From: Chiayiivirga flava
Lineage (GTDB): Bacteria > Pseudomonadota > Gammaproteobacteria > Xanthomonadales > Xanthomonadaceae
Direction of reading: 5' to 3'
Assembly (NCBI RefSeq): GCF_014202825.1
Contig: NZ_JACHHP010000001.1
Span: forward strand, 744,001 to 808,000
DNA length: 64,000 nt
Shown: positions 26,927 through 36,180 of the stretch, in pieces
Numbering within the stretch: position 1 is the first letter of the stretch
Layout of the letters: each line of letters opens with the position of its first letter
Translations under genes and position numbers: made by a program
Notes under the pieces: generated by a model
Databases searched by the model: none
What the model saw: the letters and a program-made list of their open reading frames with translations, nothing else
Told to the model about the DNA's origin: nothing

Positions 26927-27910
26927 CTACTCGGCGTAACCGAAGCCGCGCAGCGAGGCTTCGTCGTCGGACCAGCCGTCGCGCACCTTGCACCACAGCT
27001 CGAGGAACACCTTGCGCTCGAACTGGCTTTCGATCGCCAGGCGCGCCGACTGGCCCACGGCGCGGATGCGCTGACCGCCGGCACCGATGACGATCGCCTT
27101 CTGGCTGTCGCGTTCCACCCAGATGGTGGCACCGATGCGCAACATCGGCGCCTTGTTGCCGCGCTGCTCCTCGGCATAACTCTCGATATTGACCGCGGCC
27201 GCGTACGGGAGCTCGGCACCGAGCTGGCGCATGAGCTGTTCGCGGATCAGCTCGGCGACGAGGAAGCGTTCGCTGCGGTCGGTGACCTCGTCCTCGCCGA
27301 ACAGCGGCGGCGATTCGGGCAGCAGCGCGAGCACGCGCCTGCGCAGGCCATCGAGTCCCTTGTTCTTTTCCGCCGAAACCGCGAACACTTCGGCAAAGTC
27401 GCGGTCTTTCGCGACTTGCGCGATGAACGGCAGCAGCGCCGTCTTGTCGCGGATCTTGTCGACCTTGTTGATGACGAGCGCACGCGGCAGGCCGCTGTCG
27501 CGCAGCACGCCGAACGCGGCCTCGTCCTCGTCACGCCACTGCCCGGCCTCGATCACGAGCAGGCCCAGTTGCACGTCGGCAAGCGAACTGCGCGCGGCGC
27601 GATTCATGTAGCGGTTGATCGCTCGCTTGCCGTCGCTGTGCAGGCCGGGCGTATCGACGAAAACGATCTGGCCATGCGGCCGCGTATCGATCCCGAGGAT
27701 GCGGTGGCGCGTGGTCTGCGGCCGCTGCGAGACGATGCTGACCTTGTAGCCGACCAGTGCGTTGATCAGGGTCGATTTGCCGACGTTGGGCCGGCCGACC
27801 ACCGCAACGAGGCCGGCGCGATGCGTGCCGTCGCCGGAGGCGTCCGCGTCCTCGTGTCCGAGGCCGTCGTTGTCCTCGTCGTCGAGGTCCGATTCGTTGC
27901 GGCTGGTCAT
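26927..27910 (-). CDS. era: Era, 30S ribosome assembly GTPase
   Basis: 327 residues. A variable acidic N-terminal extension (about 1-32, [20 protein letters not shown]) precedes the G domain: [28 protein letters not shown] and VSAEKNKG. The C-terminal KH domain includes [20 protein letters not shown] and [16 protein letters not shown]. Era binds 16S rRNA and is essential for 30S maturation. Its start abuts the rnc stop, as is typical of rnc-era operons. The acidic extension is longer than in E. coli Era. Confidence 0.97.
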   Translation of the reverse strand: MTSRNESDLDDEDNDGLGHEDADASGDGTHRAGLVAVVGRPNVGKSTLINALVGYKVSIVSQRPQTTRHRILGIDTRPHGQIVFVDTPGLHSDGKRAINRYMNRAARSSLADVQLGLLVIEAGQWRDEDEAAFGVLRDSGLPRALVINKVDKIRDKTALLPFIAQVAKDRDFAEVFAVSAEKNKGLDGLRRRVLALLPESPPLFGEDEVTDRSERFLVAELIREQLMRQLGAELPYAAAVNIESYAEEQRGNKAPMLRIGATIWVERDSQKAIVIGAGGQRIRAVGQSARLAIESQFERKVFLELWCKVRDGWSDDEASLRGFGYAE

Positions 27911-28570
27911 CTAGCGGGTTCCGGAGAGCTCGGTGAGCACGGCAAGCGCCGCGCGCTGTTCGGCCTGGCGGCGCGAGCTGCCATCGCCGACGGCTTCGTA
28001 CGGCGGGTCGGCGGTGATGCAGGCGACGTGGAAGGTCTTGTCGTGGTCGTCGCCGTCGGCACGCAGCAGCCGGTATTCGGGCAGCGGCAGCGCACGACCC
28101 TGCAGCCATTCCTGCAGGCGGGTCTTGGGGTCCTTGTCCGGCGCGCCGTCCGGCATCGCGACCAGGTGCGGCTCGAACCACGCCAGCACGCGCTCGCGGC
28201 AAGCCGCAAAGCCGGCATCGAGGTAGATCGCCGCGACGAGGGCCTCGAACGCATCGGCGAGAATCGAATCGCGGCGGAAGCCGCCACTCTTGAGCTCGCC
28301 GGGACCGAGTTCGAGCTGGTCGCCGAGCGCCAGATCGCGGGCCAGCGTCGCGAGCGACTCCTCGCGCACGAGCTGCGCGCGGGCGCGGGTGAGCGCGCCT
28401 TCGTCGGCGCGCGGCCAGCGCGCGTACAGTGCCTCGGCGGCGATCAGGTTGACCAGCGCATCGCCGAGGAATTCGAGCCGCTCGTTGTTCTTCGCCCCGG
28501 CGCTGCGGTGGGTGAGTGCCCGCCGCCGCAAGTCCGGATCGGAGAACACGTGGCCGATGCGGTCAGTCAA
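27911..28570 (-). CDS. rnc: Ribonuclease III
   Basis: 219 residues. Nuclease domain motifs [19 protein letters not shown] (metal-binding and catalytic Glu/Asp) and [20 protein letters not shown], then a double-stranded RNA-binding domain ending [18 protein letters not shown]. It processes rRNA precursors and structured mRNAs. The start is a TTG at 28570 that overlaps the end of the DUF4845 gene by 8 bases; a GTG a few codons later (HVFSDP) is an alternative. Confidence 0.95.
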   Translation of the reverse strand: MTDRIGHVFSDPDLRRRALTHRSAGAKNNERLEFLGDALVNLIAAEALYARWPRADEGALTRARAQLVREESLATLARDLALGDQLELGPGELKSGGFRRDSILADAFEALVAAIYLDAGFAACRERVLAWFEPHLVAMPDGAPDKDPKTRLQEWLQGRALPLPEYRLLRADGDDHDKTFHVACITADPPYEAVGDGSSRRQAEQRAALAVLTELSGTR

Positions 28571-28961
28571 CGCTGCCCTGGCGGCTGAGCTCGACGGTCT
28601 TGTCGAACATCGCGACGAAGTCGAGGTTGTAGACCAGCGGGCGCCGCACCTCGTACTTGATCGTGAGGTTGTAGCCGTTGTTGCGCGTGATCTTGATGTG
28701 CTCGGGCTTCACCGACTCCACGTAGCTGATGTAGAAGCGCCGGTTGAGCAGATCGCGGATGCGCTCGGGCGGCATCGTGGCGACGCCGGGCTCGTTGGCC
28801 AGCCCCTTCATGTCCGATACGACCGAGTAGTACTCCGAGTACACCGGAAACAGCCGCATGATCAGGAACGCGAAAAAACCCGCGATCGCGAGCACGAACA
28901 CGAACCCGATCAGCGTCATGCCCGCCTGATGTGCGCGGTGGTGCCTTGCAGCGTGCGTCAT
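28563..28961 (-). CDS. DUF4845 membrane protein
   Basis: 132 residues. [20 protein letters not shown] starts with a short prepilin-like turn (GMTLIGF) and a single membrane helix. Residues [19 protein letters not shown] and [20 protein letters not shown] are typical of DUF4845, a family nearly always found between lepB and rnc in gammaproteobacteria. Function is unknown. Start MTHAARHH at 28961 has GGGGAT upstream; a longer version from 28973 is possible. Confidence 0.87.
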   Translation of the reverse strand: MTHAARHHRAHQAGMTLIGFVFVLAIAGFFAFLIMRLFPVYSEYYSVVSDMKGLANEPGVATMPPERIRDLLNRRFYISYVESVKPEHIKITRNNGYNLTIKYEVRRPLVYNLDFVAMFDKTVELSRQGSVD

Positions 28962-28994
28962 GTCGATCCCCATCCGAAGTGGTAGCCCCGGGCA

Positions 28995-29861
28995 CTAGTG
29001 TATGACGGTTCCCATGCGCTCGAACACGATGCCGCTGTCCCAGCTCAGCCACACCAGGAAGGCCTTGCCGACCAGGTTGCGTTCCGGCACGAATTCCCAG
29101 AAGCGGCTGTCCTCGCTGTGGTCGCGATTGTCGCCCATGACGAAGTAGTTGCCCTCCGGCACGGTCCAGCTGCCTTCGCCGATGCGCTGATAGTAGGTCT
29201 GCGGCCGCAGCAGGATGTCGTGGCCGGCCTCGCCCAGCTGCTCGCGCAGCATCTGGTGTCCGGTGTAGTCGCGGCTCTGGCCCTCGCCGATGAAGGTGCC
29301 CGCAGGCTCGGTCGCGATCTGTTCGCCGTTCACGAACAGGGTCTTGTTGCGGTATTCGACCAGGTCGCCGGGCAACCCGACCACGCGCTTGATGTAGTTC
29401 TCGTGCGGCACCGGCGTCGCCTGCTGCGACGGCCCGCAACGCGAGCCGCTGCGCTCCTCGCGTCCGTCGCACGGGAACCCCGGGTAGCGGAACACCACCA
29501 CGTCGCCGCGCTCGGGTTCGCCGAGCGGCAGGATCTTGGTGTCGAGCACGGGCAGGCGCAGACCGTAGGCGAACTTGTTGACCAGGATGAAATCGCCGAT
29601 CAGCAGCGTCGGCATCATCGAGCTCGACGGAATGCGGAACGGCTCGGCAAGAAACGAGCGCACGATCAGCACGATGAAGATCACAGGAAAGAACGAGCGC
29701 GAGTACTCGACGACCAGCGGTTCCCGGACCGCATTCTCCGACGCGAGCGAAGCCGCGGCGGCGGCGCGGCGGCGGCGGGCGAAGAACAGCGCGTCGATGG
29801 CCCAGACGATGCCCGTGAATGCGCTCAGGCCCACCAGGATTGCGGCAAAATCGAAATTCAC
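28995..29861 (-). CDS. lepB: LepB, signal peptidase I
   Basis: 288 residues from a GTG start. Two N-terminal membrane segments (FAAILVGLSAFTGIVWAIDA and FFPVIFIVLIVRSFLAEPF) precede the serine-lysine active site: Ser 81 in IPSSSMMPTLLIGD and Lys 158 in NYIKRVVGLPGD. GNYFVMGDNRDHSEDSRFWE is the conserved box near the C-terminus. It removes signal peptides on the periplasmic side. It follows lepA by 49 bp. Confidence 0.97.
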   Translation of the reverse strand: MNFDFAAILVGLSAFTGIVWAIDALFFARRRRAAAAASLASENAVREPLVVEYSRSFFPVIFIVLIVRSFLAEPFRIPSSSMMPTLLIGDFILVNKFAYGLRLPVLDTKILPLGEPERGDVVVFRYPGFPCDGREERSGSRCGPSQQATPVPHENYIKRVVGLPGDLVEYRNKTLFVNGEQIATEPAGTFIGEGQSRDYTGHQMLREQLGEAGHDILLRPQTYYQRIGEGSWTVPEGNYFVMGDNRDHSEDSRFWEFVPERNLVGKAFLVWLSWDSGIVFERMGTVIH

Positions 29862-29910
29862 GTCGGGGCTGTCCTTCTCGCGTCGCGGGGCATGGATCGA
29901 ACCGGGTGCA

Positions 29911-31704
29911 TCACTTGCTGTCCACCTGCAGCACGGCGAGGAAGGCTTCCTGCGGGATGTCCACGCGGCCGACCTGCTTCATGCGCTTCTTGCCTTCCTT
30001 CTGCTTCTCCAGAAGCTTCTTCTTGCGGGTCGCGTCGCCGCCGTAGCACTTGGCCAGCACGTTCTTGCGCATCGCCTTCACCGTGGAGCGCGAGATGATC
30101 TGCGCGCCGACCGCGGCCTGGATCGCGACATCGAACATCTGGCGCGGGATGAGTTCCCGCATCTTGTCGCAGATCTCGCGCCCGCGGCGATCCGCGTGCT
30201 GGCGATGCACGATGATCGACAGCGAATCGACGCGGTCGCCGTTGATGAGGATGTCGAGCCGCACGAAGGGGCCGGCCTCGAAGCGGATGAAGTGGTAGTC
30301 GAGCGAGGCGTAGCCGCGGCTCACCGACTTCAGCTTGTCGAAGAAATCGAGCACCACTTCGGCCATCGGCAGTTCGTAGCTGATCTGCACCTGGCTGCCG
30401 AGGTACTGGATGCCGCTCTGCGTGCCGCGCTTTTCCTCGCACAGCTTGATGATGTTGCCGACGTAGTCCGGCGGCGTGAGGATGGTGGCGAGGATGATCG
30501 GCTCGCGCACTTCCGCAATCTTCGTCACCGCCGGCAGCTTGGCCGGGTTGTCGAGCGGCGAGACCTTGCCCTCGGTGTCGAGCAGTTCGTACACCACGGT
30601 CGGCGCCGTGGTGACGAGCGAGAGGTTGTACTCGCGCTCGAGGCGCTCCTGCACGATTTCCATGTGCAGCATGCCGAGGAAGCCGCAGCGGAAACCGAAG
30701 CCCATGGCTTCCGAGCTTTCCGGCTCGAAGCGCAGCGCGGCGTCGTTGAGCTTGAGCTTTTCCAGCGCCTCGCGCAGGTCCGGGTAATCTTCGGCGTCCA
30801 CCGGGAACAGGCCGGCGAAGACGCGCGGCTGCATTTCCTGGAAGCCCGGCAGCGGCGCCGGCGCAGGCGCGGCGGCCAGCGTCAGCGTGTCGCCGACGGG
30901 TGCGCCGTGCACGTCCTTGATCGAAGCGTTGATCCAGCCCACGTCACCCGGGCCAAGGCGCGGATTGACCTTGCGCTTGGGCGTGAACACGCCGACCTGG
31001 TCGACCAGGTGCGTGCGGCCCGTGCTCATGACGAGGATCTTGTCGCCTGGCTTGATCTCGCCCTGCATCACGCGCACCAGCGAGACCACGCCGAGGTAGT
31101 TGTCGAACCACGAGTCGATGATCAGCGCCTGCAGGCGGTCGGTGTCGCGCGGCTGCGGCGGCGGGATGCGCTTGACGATGGCTTCGAGCACGGCGCGCAC
31201 GTTGAGGCCGGTCTTGGCGCTGACTTCGATCGCATCGCTGGCATCGATGCCGATCACGGCCTCGATTTCCTTCTTCACCTTTTCCGGATCGGCGGTGGGC
31301 AGGTCGATCTTGTTGAGGATCGGCACCACTTCGAGGCCCATCTCGACCGCGGTGTAACAGTTCGCCACCGACTGCGCTTCCACGCCCTGCGCGGCATCGA
31401 CGACGAGCAGCGCGCCTTCGCACGCGGCTAGCGAGCGGCTGACTTCGTAGCTGAAGTCCACGTGGCCGGGCGTGTCGATGAAGTTGAGCTGGTAGGTGTT
31501 GCCATCCTCGGCCGTGTACGGTAGCGAGACCGACTGGGCCTTGATGGTGATGCCGCGCTCGCGCTCGATCGGATTGGAGTCGAGCACCTGCGCTTCCATC
31601 TCGCGGTCCTGCAGGCCGCCGCAGATCTGGATGATGCGGTCGGCCAGCGTGGACTTGCCGTGGTCGACGTGCGCGATGATGGAGAAATTGCGGATGTGTT
31701 GCAT
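29911..31704 (-). CDS. lepA: LepA (EF-4), translation elongation factor
   Basis: 597 residues, the usual size. G1 [39 protein letters not shown] and NKIDLP define the GTPase. The C-terminus contains the LepA-specific end with [22 protein letters not shown]-4 assists ribosomes during initiation or stalling. ATG at 31704 ([19 protein letters not shown]) is the standard start; the open frame upstream is not coding. It lies downstream of mucD and upstream of lepB. Confidence 0.98.
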   Translation of the reverse strand: MQHIRNFSIIAHVDHGKSTLADRIIQICGGLQDREMEAQVLDSNPIERERGITIKAQSVSLPYTAEDGNTYQLNFIDTPGHVDFSYEVSRSLAACEGALLVVDAAQGVEAQSVANCYTAVEMGLEVVPILNKIDLPTADPEKVKKEIEAVIGIDASDAIEVSAKTGLNVRAVLEAIVKRIPPPQPRDTDRLQALIIDSWFDNYLGVVSLVRVMQGEIKPGDKILVMSTGRTHLVDQVGVFTPKRKVNPRLGPGDVGWINASIKDVHGAPVGDTLTLAAAPAPAPLPGFQEMQPRVFAGLFPVDAEDYPDLREALEKLKLNDAALRFEPESSEAMGFGFRCGFLGMLHMEIVQERLEREYNLSLVTTAPTVVYELLDTEGKVSPLDNPAKLPAVTKIAEVREPIILATILTPPDYVGNIIKLCEEKRGTQSGIQYLGSQVQISYELPMAEVVLDFFDKLKSVSRGYASLDYHFIRFEAGPFVRLDILINGDRVDSLSIIVHRQHADRRGREICDKMRELIPRQMFDVAIQAAVGAQIISRSTVKAMRKNVLAKCYGGDATRKKKLLEKQKEGKKRMKQVGRVDIPQEAFLAVLQVDSK

Positions 31705-31934
31705 CGAAGGGATGACGGCCTGCGCGGCGTGGCCGCATAAAGCCGCATAGTATGCCACGCGGCGCCCGGTTTCGCGGGCCGCCTGCCGCGCGGCCGGAAC
31801 GTGCCGCGCCCCGGTGCGACCGGGGCGCGACGCGGCGCCTTCCGTGGCCAGGTGCCGCGCCCGTGGCATCCTGCCGCCGGTTGTTCGGCCTGCCCGGCGC
31901 CGCGCAGTGGCGAAACCGGGCATACCGTTGGTCC

Positions 31935-33356
31935 TCAGTCGTCGGCGTCCGGCATCACCGCGACGAACTGCGTCTGCTGGCCACTGCGCACGAGCAGCAT
32001 CACCGGCTCGCCCGGCGTGGCGCCCTTGACCGCGGCATTGAACTGCGCGGCGGTCGCCACGGCGGTCTTGCCGACCATCAGCACGATGTCACCGGCGCTC
32101 AGCCCGGCCCGGCGGCCGGGTGCGCCGACCACGCGGGCGATGACCACGCCCTGTTCGTCGTCGAGCCCCAATGCCTCGCGTTGTGCCGGGGCGATGTCCT
32201 CCACCACGATGCCGAGCGCATTGCCGGCGGCCGCATCGGCGTTGGCGGGCGCGGCGGGGCCGCTGCTGTCGCGTTCGGCCTCGCCGACCGTCACCGGGAT
32301 CTGCAGTTCCTTGCCGTCGCGGTACACGGTGAGCGTGGCGCGCGAGCCGGGTTCGGTCGCGCCCACCAGCGGCGGCAGCTGGCTCGAACGCGCCAGTTCG
32401 GTGCCGTCGAAGGCCAGGATCACGTCGCGTACCTTCACGCCGGCCTTTTCCGCCGCGCCGCCGGGTTCGAGCGCGAACACCAGCGCGCCGCCGGTGCGCG
32501 GCAGGCCGAGGCTGCGCGCGAGGTCGCGGGTGAGGTCCTGGATCCGGACGCCGAGCAGGCCGCGCGACACGTAGCCCTTGCTCTTGAGCTGCTTGACCGA
32601 GTTCATCGCCGTTTCCACCGGGATGGCGAAGCTCACGCCCATGAACCCGCCGGTGTTGGAGAAGATCTGCGAGTTGATGCCCACCACTTCGCCCGCGGTG
32701 TTGAGCAGCGGACCGCCGGAATTGCCGCGGTTGATCGCCACGTCGGTCTGGATGAAGGGCACGTACTGCTGGCTCTGGTCCATGCTCGGACGGCCGGTGG
32801 CGCTCACCACACCGGCGGTCACCGAATGGTCGAAGCCGAACGGCGAGCCGATCGCCACCACCCACTGGCCGGGCTGGAGCGCATCGGAGTCGCCGATCTT
32901 CACCACCGGCAGGCCGGTGGCTTCGATCTTGAGCAGGGCGATGTCCGTGGCCGGATCGCTGCCGACCACCTCGGCATCGAGTTCGCGGCGGTCGGCCAGA
33001 CGCAGCACCACCTCATCGGCGCCGTCGATGACATGGTGGTTGGTCAGCACATAGCCGTCGGCGGAAATGATGAAGCCGGTGCCGAGCGAGGTGCTGTCGC
33101 GCGGCTGCACGGGGGCGCCGGGCTGGCCGAAGTAGCGGCGGAAGATTTCGGGAATGTCGTCGTCGTCGAGCTGCGGCGCGTTCGCGCCGTTGCGCATCAT
33201 GGTTTCGGCGGTGCGCGTGGCGCTCACGTTGACCACGGCCGGGCTCACGTCGGCGACGAGGCCGGTGAAATCGGGCAGCGACTGGGCCCAGGCGGCGGGC
33301 ACGAAGAGCACCAGCGCATACAGCACGGATGCGCCGATCTTCTGGATTCGATTCAT
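31935..33356 (-). CDS. mucD: DegP/MucD-type periplasmic serine protease
   Basis: 473 residues. A signal peptide ends at about AAWAQ. Trypsin-like domain with His 108 (LTNHHVIDG), Asp 138 ([11 protein letters not shown]) and Ser 213 ([12 protein letters not shown]). Two PDZ domains follow ([20 protein letters not shown] and [20 protein letters not shown]). It degrades or refolds misfolded envelope proteins. A sigma-E-like promoter lies about 75 bases upstream. In relatives such as Xanthomonas mucD directly follows rpoE-rseA; here a plus-strand gene and repeats lie between them. Confidence 0.96.
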   Translation of the reverse strand: MNRIQKIGASVLYALVLFVPAAWAQSLPDFTGLVADVSPAVVNVSATRTAETMMRNGANAPQLDDDDIPEIFRRYFGQPGAPVQPRDSTSLGTGFIISADGYVLTNHHVIDGADEVVLRLADRRELDAEVVGSDPATDIALLKIEATGLPVVKIGDSDALQPGQWVVAIGSPFGFDHSVTAGVVSATGRPSMDQSQQYVPFIQTDVAINRGNSGGPLLNTAGEVVGINSQIFSNTGGFMGVSFAIPVETAMNSVKQLKSKGYVSRGLLGVRIQDLTRDLARSLGLPRTGGALVFALEPGGAAEKAGVKVRDVILAFDGTELARSSQLPPLVGATEPGSRATLTVYRDGKELQIPVTVGEAERDSSGPAAPANADAAAGNALGIVVEDIAPAQREALGLDDEQGVVIARVVGAPGRRAGLSAGDIVLMVGKTAVATAAQFNAAVKGATPGEPVMLLVRSGQQTQFVAVMPDADD

Positions 33357-33429
33357 TGGGTCACGCTCCTTGCAGCGGGGTGGTACGGATCCGGCCGGAC
33401 ACGACAGACGGGGAGCCGCGGCTGGGCCG

Positions 33430-33458
33430 TTGGATTTGCGGGCTCGGGGTGAAGTTCC
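33430..33458 (-). promoter_or_regulatory. Sigma-E-type promoter of mucD
   Basis: On the gene strand GGAACTT is followed after 16 bases by ATCCAA, matching the sigma-E pattern GGAACTT-N16-(G)TCNNA. The -10 lies about 75 bases before the mucD ATG, which suits a promoter. The same spacing is seen upstream of rpoE. Confidence 0.65.
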
Positions 33459-33665
33459 CAAGACGCGGCAGCAGCGGATGGGCGTTGCGCCGCTTGGTCG
33501 CAAGGCCGTACGACGGGATTTTCCGCGCGGCGGGACGAGGCTGCGGGTCGATGCGGCGTGGCTACACGTTGTGGCGCGTTCAGGTTAATGTGTCGGCTAC
33601 GGGCGAGGCCTCCAGGCGCGCGTCCGAGCGCCGCCGGCGCCTCATTCCGCCTGCCGCCTACTCCC

Positions 33666-33671
33666 GGGGGA
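33666..33671 (+). promoter_or_regulatory. Ribosome-binding site of the 169-aa hypothetical gene
   Basis: GGGGGA just upstream of GTG 33675 supports this start over the 39 residues of open frame further upstream. Confidence 0.45.
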
Positions 33672-33674
33672 CCG

Positions 33675-34184
33675 GTGCACGCCAAGCACGTACCGAGCAA
33701 GACTGCCGCAGGCGCAGACGAGATCTCCACCCGCCGGCATCGCCTATCCACCCGCAGCAGAACGCTGCTGATCGCGATCGACGGCCATCACAGCGTGACC
33801 GAACTGCAGACGATGTTTGCCTCGTTCGGCGACGTGGGCGCGCTGCTCGACGAACTGGCCGCCCTCGGTCTGATCGACGGCGCCGCGGACGCCGCGCGCC
33901 AGCCCGCGCCGCCGCCCGCGGCTGCGCCCGAGTTGCCTGCGGTGGCGTCCGGCAGCGACCCGGCGGAAGGCCTCATGCAGGCGCGCCGGCTGATGAACGA
34001 AACCGCCGTGGCGTCGCTCGGATTCCGCGCGTTCGGTTTCACGCTCAAGCTCGAGCACTGCTATTCCGCGGACGAGTTACGCGGATTGCTGCCCACGTTC
34101 GTCCAGCTGATGACCAAGGCGAAAGGCGCTGCCGTTGCAGCGGAGCTGCAGCAGCGCATCCTGCAGCTGATCGGTCGCGGCTGA
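33675..34184 (+). CDS. Hypothetical protein, 169 aa
   Basis: Starts at GTG 33675 behind a GGGGGA ribosome-binding site. Residues about 1-70 (TRRHRLSTRSRTLLIAIDGH, SVTELQTMFASFGDVGALLD, ELAALGLIDG) look like a small helical, winged-helix-like module. A Pro/Ala-rich linker follows, then ARRLMNETAVASLGFRAFGF, TLKLEHCYSADELRGLLPTF and QLMTKAKGAAVAAELQQRIL, a second helical domain. No signal peptide or membrane segment. I do not recognise a named family. It stands alone on the plus strand between rseA and mucD. Confidence 0.7.
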   Translation: MHAKHVPSKTAAGADEISTRRHRLSTRSRTLLIAIDGHHSVTELQTMFASFGDVGALLDELAALGLIDGAADAARQPAPPPAAAPELPAVASGSDPAEGLMQARRLMNETAVASLGFRAFGFTLKLEHCYSADELRGLLPTFVQLMTKAKGAAVAAELQQRILQLIGRG

Positions 34185-34247
34185 GGGGTGTGAGGGGGCG
34201 CGCTTGCTGCGCGTTGCGCGCGAAAGATCCCCTTCCGGATGCCGCCA

Positions 34248-34272
34248 CCTTCCCCCGCTGTGCGGGAGAAGG
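34248..34272. repeat. REP-like hairpin (CCTTC/GAAGG family)
   Basis: CCTTCCCCCGC-TGT-GCGGGAGAAGG: 11-base arms with one mismatch around a 3-base loop. The same core recurs in the element at 48761-48928. Confidence 0.6.
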
Positions 34273-34434
34273 ATTTCTTCGATGGAACTCTAGGCGACAC
34301 TGACCGCGGACGGCTGACGGCTGACGGCGAGTCTGACGGGATCAGTGCTGGCGGCCACGTTCACCGAAGCATCAACTCCCAACCCCGAAGACCGGGCACC
34401 CGAGCTCGAACAGCCCTGGCATCGGATCGACTGT

Positions 34435-34454
34435 CCTCTCCCGCGCGGGGGAGG
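34435..34454. repeat. REP-like hairpin (CCTCTCCC/GGGGGAGG)
   Basis: CCTCTCCCGCGCGGGGGAGG, a near-perfect palindrome close to the end of rseA. Related to the other CTCCC/GGGAG hairpins; may also act as a terminator. Confidence 0.5.
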
Positions 34455-34519
34455 ATGCCGGCAGGCAGGAGGGAGCGGCGCCACGCCTCGTTACCGGACG
34501 GCGCCTTCGTCGCCGGATT

Positions 34520-35218
34520 TCAGTCGACGGTGTCGAGCTCGCGTGCCGGCGCCGGCGCGCGCAGCGGCATCGGCGGCGGCAACCGCACCGCCTGCGGTTG
34601 CAGTCGCAGGCCGTTTTCCCGGCGCAGATAACTTTCGATCCGCGGATCGAAGCCCAGGTATCGGTGCGGCATGCCGCTGTTGGAAACAGTCTGCGCGTCC
34701 AGCCGATACGGCGGACGCAGATCCTGCTCGCGCAGTGCGGACGGTGCGACCGTCGCCACCGCCACCGCGCTGGCAGGCGTGGTCGGTACTGCGCGCGGCG
34801 TCGCGGCGGTGCCGGCGGTCAGCGTGGACTCGGGCGCGGCCGTGGGCCGGACCACGATCAGCGCCGCCAGCGCCACCGACGCCGCGACGGCGAATCCGCC
34901 GCCCCAGCGCAGCACCGTGCGGCCCATGCCGCCCGCGGCCGGCCGCGCTTCCTGCGCCAGCGCAAGCGACACCGCGCCGACCAGGTCGACCCGCACCGGC
35001 ACCGCGCGGTCTCCGCGCATCAGCTCGCCGGCCACGTGCCAGCGTTGCCAGCATCCGCTCAGCGCGCTGTCGCCGTCGCAGCGCCGAAGCAGGAAACGGA
35101 CCGAATCCTTGTCCAGTTCGCCGTCCATCAGGGCGGAGAGCTGTTCGCGTGCGTCGTGCGGTGTGGTCATGGGGTTCGCGGCGGGAGTCTGGTCGGGGGT
35201 GGGCCGGGAGGCGTTCAT
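34520..35218 (-). CDS. rseA: RseA, anti-sigma-E factor
   Basis: 232 residues. The cytoplasmic sigma-binding part DAREQLSALMDGELDKDSVR and CWQRWHVAGELMRGD is the RseA N-terminal signature. One membrane helix (GGGFAVAASVALAALIVV) leads to a periplasmic domain ending with GFDPRIESYLRRENGLRLQP. RseA holds sigma-E inactive until envelope stress triggers its cleavage. Start MNASRPTP at 35218 overlaps the rpoE stop (ATGA); MTTPHDAREQ at 35170 is an alternative. No rseB is present. Confidence 0.93.
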   Translation of the reverse strand: MNASRPTPDQTPAANPMTTPHDAREQLSALMDGELDKDSVRFLLRRCDGDSALSGCWQRWHVAGELMRGDRAVPVRVDLVGAVSLALAQEARPAAGGMGRTVLRWGGGFAVAASVALAALIVVRPTAAPESTLTAGTAATPRAVPTTPASAVAVATVAPSALREQDLRPPYRLDAQTVSNSGMPHRYLGFDPRIESYLRRENGLRLQPQAVRLPPPMPLRAPAPARELDTVD

Positions 35219-35808
35219 GGGCGGGCTCTCTGGGTCTCGAGCATGGGCCGGAGTTTCTGGTCGATCGCATCGCGGGCGCGGAAGATCCGCGAACGCACGG
35301 TGCCGATCGGGCATTGCATCGTTTCCGCGATCTCTTCGTAGCTCAGGCCCTCCACTTCGCGCAGCGTGATCGCCACGCGCAGCTCCTCGGGCAGGGCTTC
35401 GACCGTTTTCGCGACGGTTTGTTCCATCTCCTGTCGCATCAGCTCGTGTTCGGGCGTGTCGGTATCGCGCAGGCGGGAGCCGCCGTCGTACTGCACCGCG
35501 TCCACCGCGTCGATGTCGTCGGACGGCGGGCGCCGCCCGAGCGACACCAGGTGGTTCTTCGCCGTGTTGATCGCGATCTTGTACAGCCAGGTGTAGAACT
35601 GGCTGTCGCCGCGGAAGTTCGCCAGCGCGCGGTAGGCGCGGATGAAGGTTTCCTGCGCCACGTCCTGGGACTCGCTCCAGTCGTGCAGGTAACGCTGGAT
35701 GACGCTGACGATCTTGTGCTGGTACTTGCCCACCAGCAGATCGAAGGCGCGTTTTTCGCCTTGCTGGACGCGCAGGACGAGCGCGTGGTCGATTTCGTTC
35801 TCGCCCAT
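35215..35808 (-). CDS. rpoE: RpoE, envelope-stress sigma factor (sigma-E/AlgU)
   Basis: 197 residues. Region 2: ALVLRVQQGEKRAFDLLVGK, SVIQRYLHDWSESQDVAQET and FYTWLYKIAINTAKNHL; region 4: LPEELRVAITLREVEGLSYE and MQCPIGTVRSRIFRARDAID, all strongly RpoE/AlgU-like. ATG 35808 (MGENEIDHAL) is chosen; 74 more residues of open frame upstream have no sigma-factor character and would begin inside the promoter. The gene is coupled to rseA and has its own sigma-E-type promoter about 200 bases upstream, which fits autoregulation. Confidence 0.96.
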   Translation of the reverse strand: MGENEIDHALVLRVQQGEKRAFDLLVGKYQHKIVSVIQRYLHDWSESQDVAQETFIRAYRALANFRGDSQFYTWLYKIAINTAKNHLVSLGRRPPSDDIDAVDAVQYDGGSRLRDTDTPEHELMRQEMEQTVAKTVEALPEELRVAITLREVEGLSYEEIAETMQCPIGTVRSRIFRARDAIDQKLRPMLETQRARP

Positions 35809-36180
35809 CCGGGGCAACACTCCGTTCGAGCGAATTGGGGCGCGATCGGCGATCGCGGCAAGCGCCGCGGTCACCTCGCGCGTGGCCGGTGTCCCCGGAC
35901 CGGCATCGACGGCGTCGGGCGACGCATCGACCGTACGGTGGGAGAGGACCAGCGTATTGTCGTCCAGATCGACCAAGTCGGCGCATGCCCCGTCAATGCA
36001 GACTGCAGCAGACCGGCCGCGGTGCGACAAAGTTCAATCGGGCGTCCACCGCCTGCGTCGCAGCCGCGCCACGCCGGCAGCGCCGGACACCATACTCCGG
36101 CGCATTGACCCCGCCTGCGGCGAGCGCGGATCATAGCTGCCTCACTCGCCCGGCCCGCCCGGGACCCACCGGAGTTTCCC
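35809..36180. other. 372-bp divergent region between rpoE and the FadB-type gene
   Basis: It holds the putative sigma-E promoter of rpoE (36007-36035) and a long rpoE leader of about 190 bases. A GGAG ribosome-binding site sits just before the ATG at 36181. No other gene is supported. Confidence 0.55.
36007..36035 (-). promoter_or_regulatory. Sigma-E-type promoter of rpoE
   Basis: On the gene strand TGAACTT is followed after 16 bases by GTCTGC, close to GGAACTT-N16-GTCNNA and spaced like the mucD promoter. Suggests sigma-E autoregulation. The resulting leader would be about 190 bases. Confidence 0.6.

Larger units (their letters stand above)
33357..33674. other. 318-bp divergent region between mucD and the 169-aa gene
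   Basis: It contains the sigma-E-like promoter of mucD at 33430-33458 and the ribosome-binding site of the plus-strand gene at 33666-33671. No further gene or repeat is seen. Confidence 0.6.
34185..34519. other. 335-bp intergenic region with REP-like hairpins
   Basis: The region separates the convergent 169-aa gene and rseA. It holds two hairpins of the CTCCC/GGGAG type (34248-34272 and 34435-34454). No gene is seen. The hairpins may end transcription from both sides. Confidence 0.55.

Noticed and set aside
35809..36030. N-terminally extended RpoE (74 more residues)
   Set aside because: The extra residues have no sigma-factor features and would start inside the proposed sigma-E promoter.
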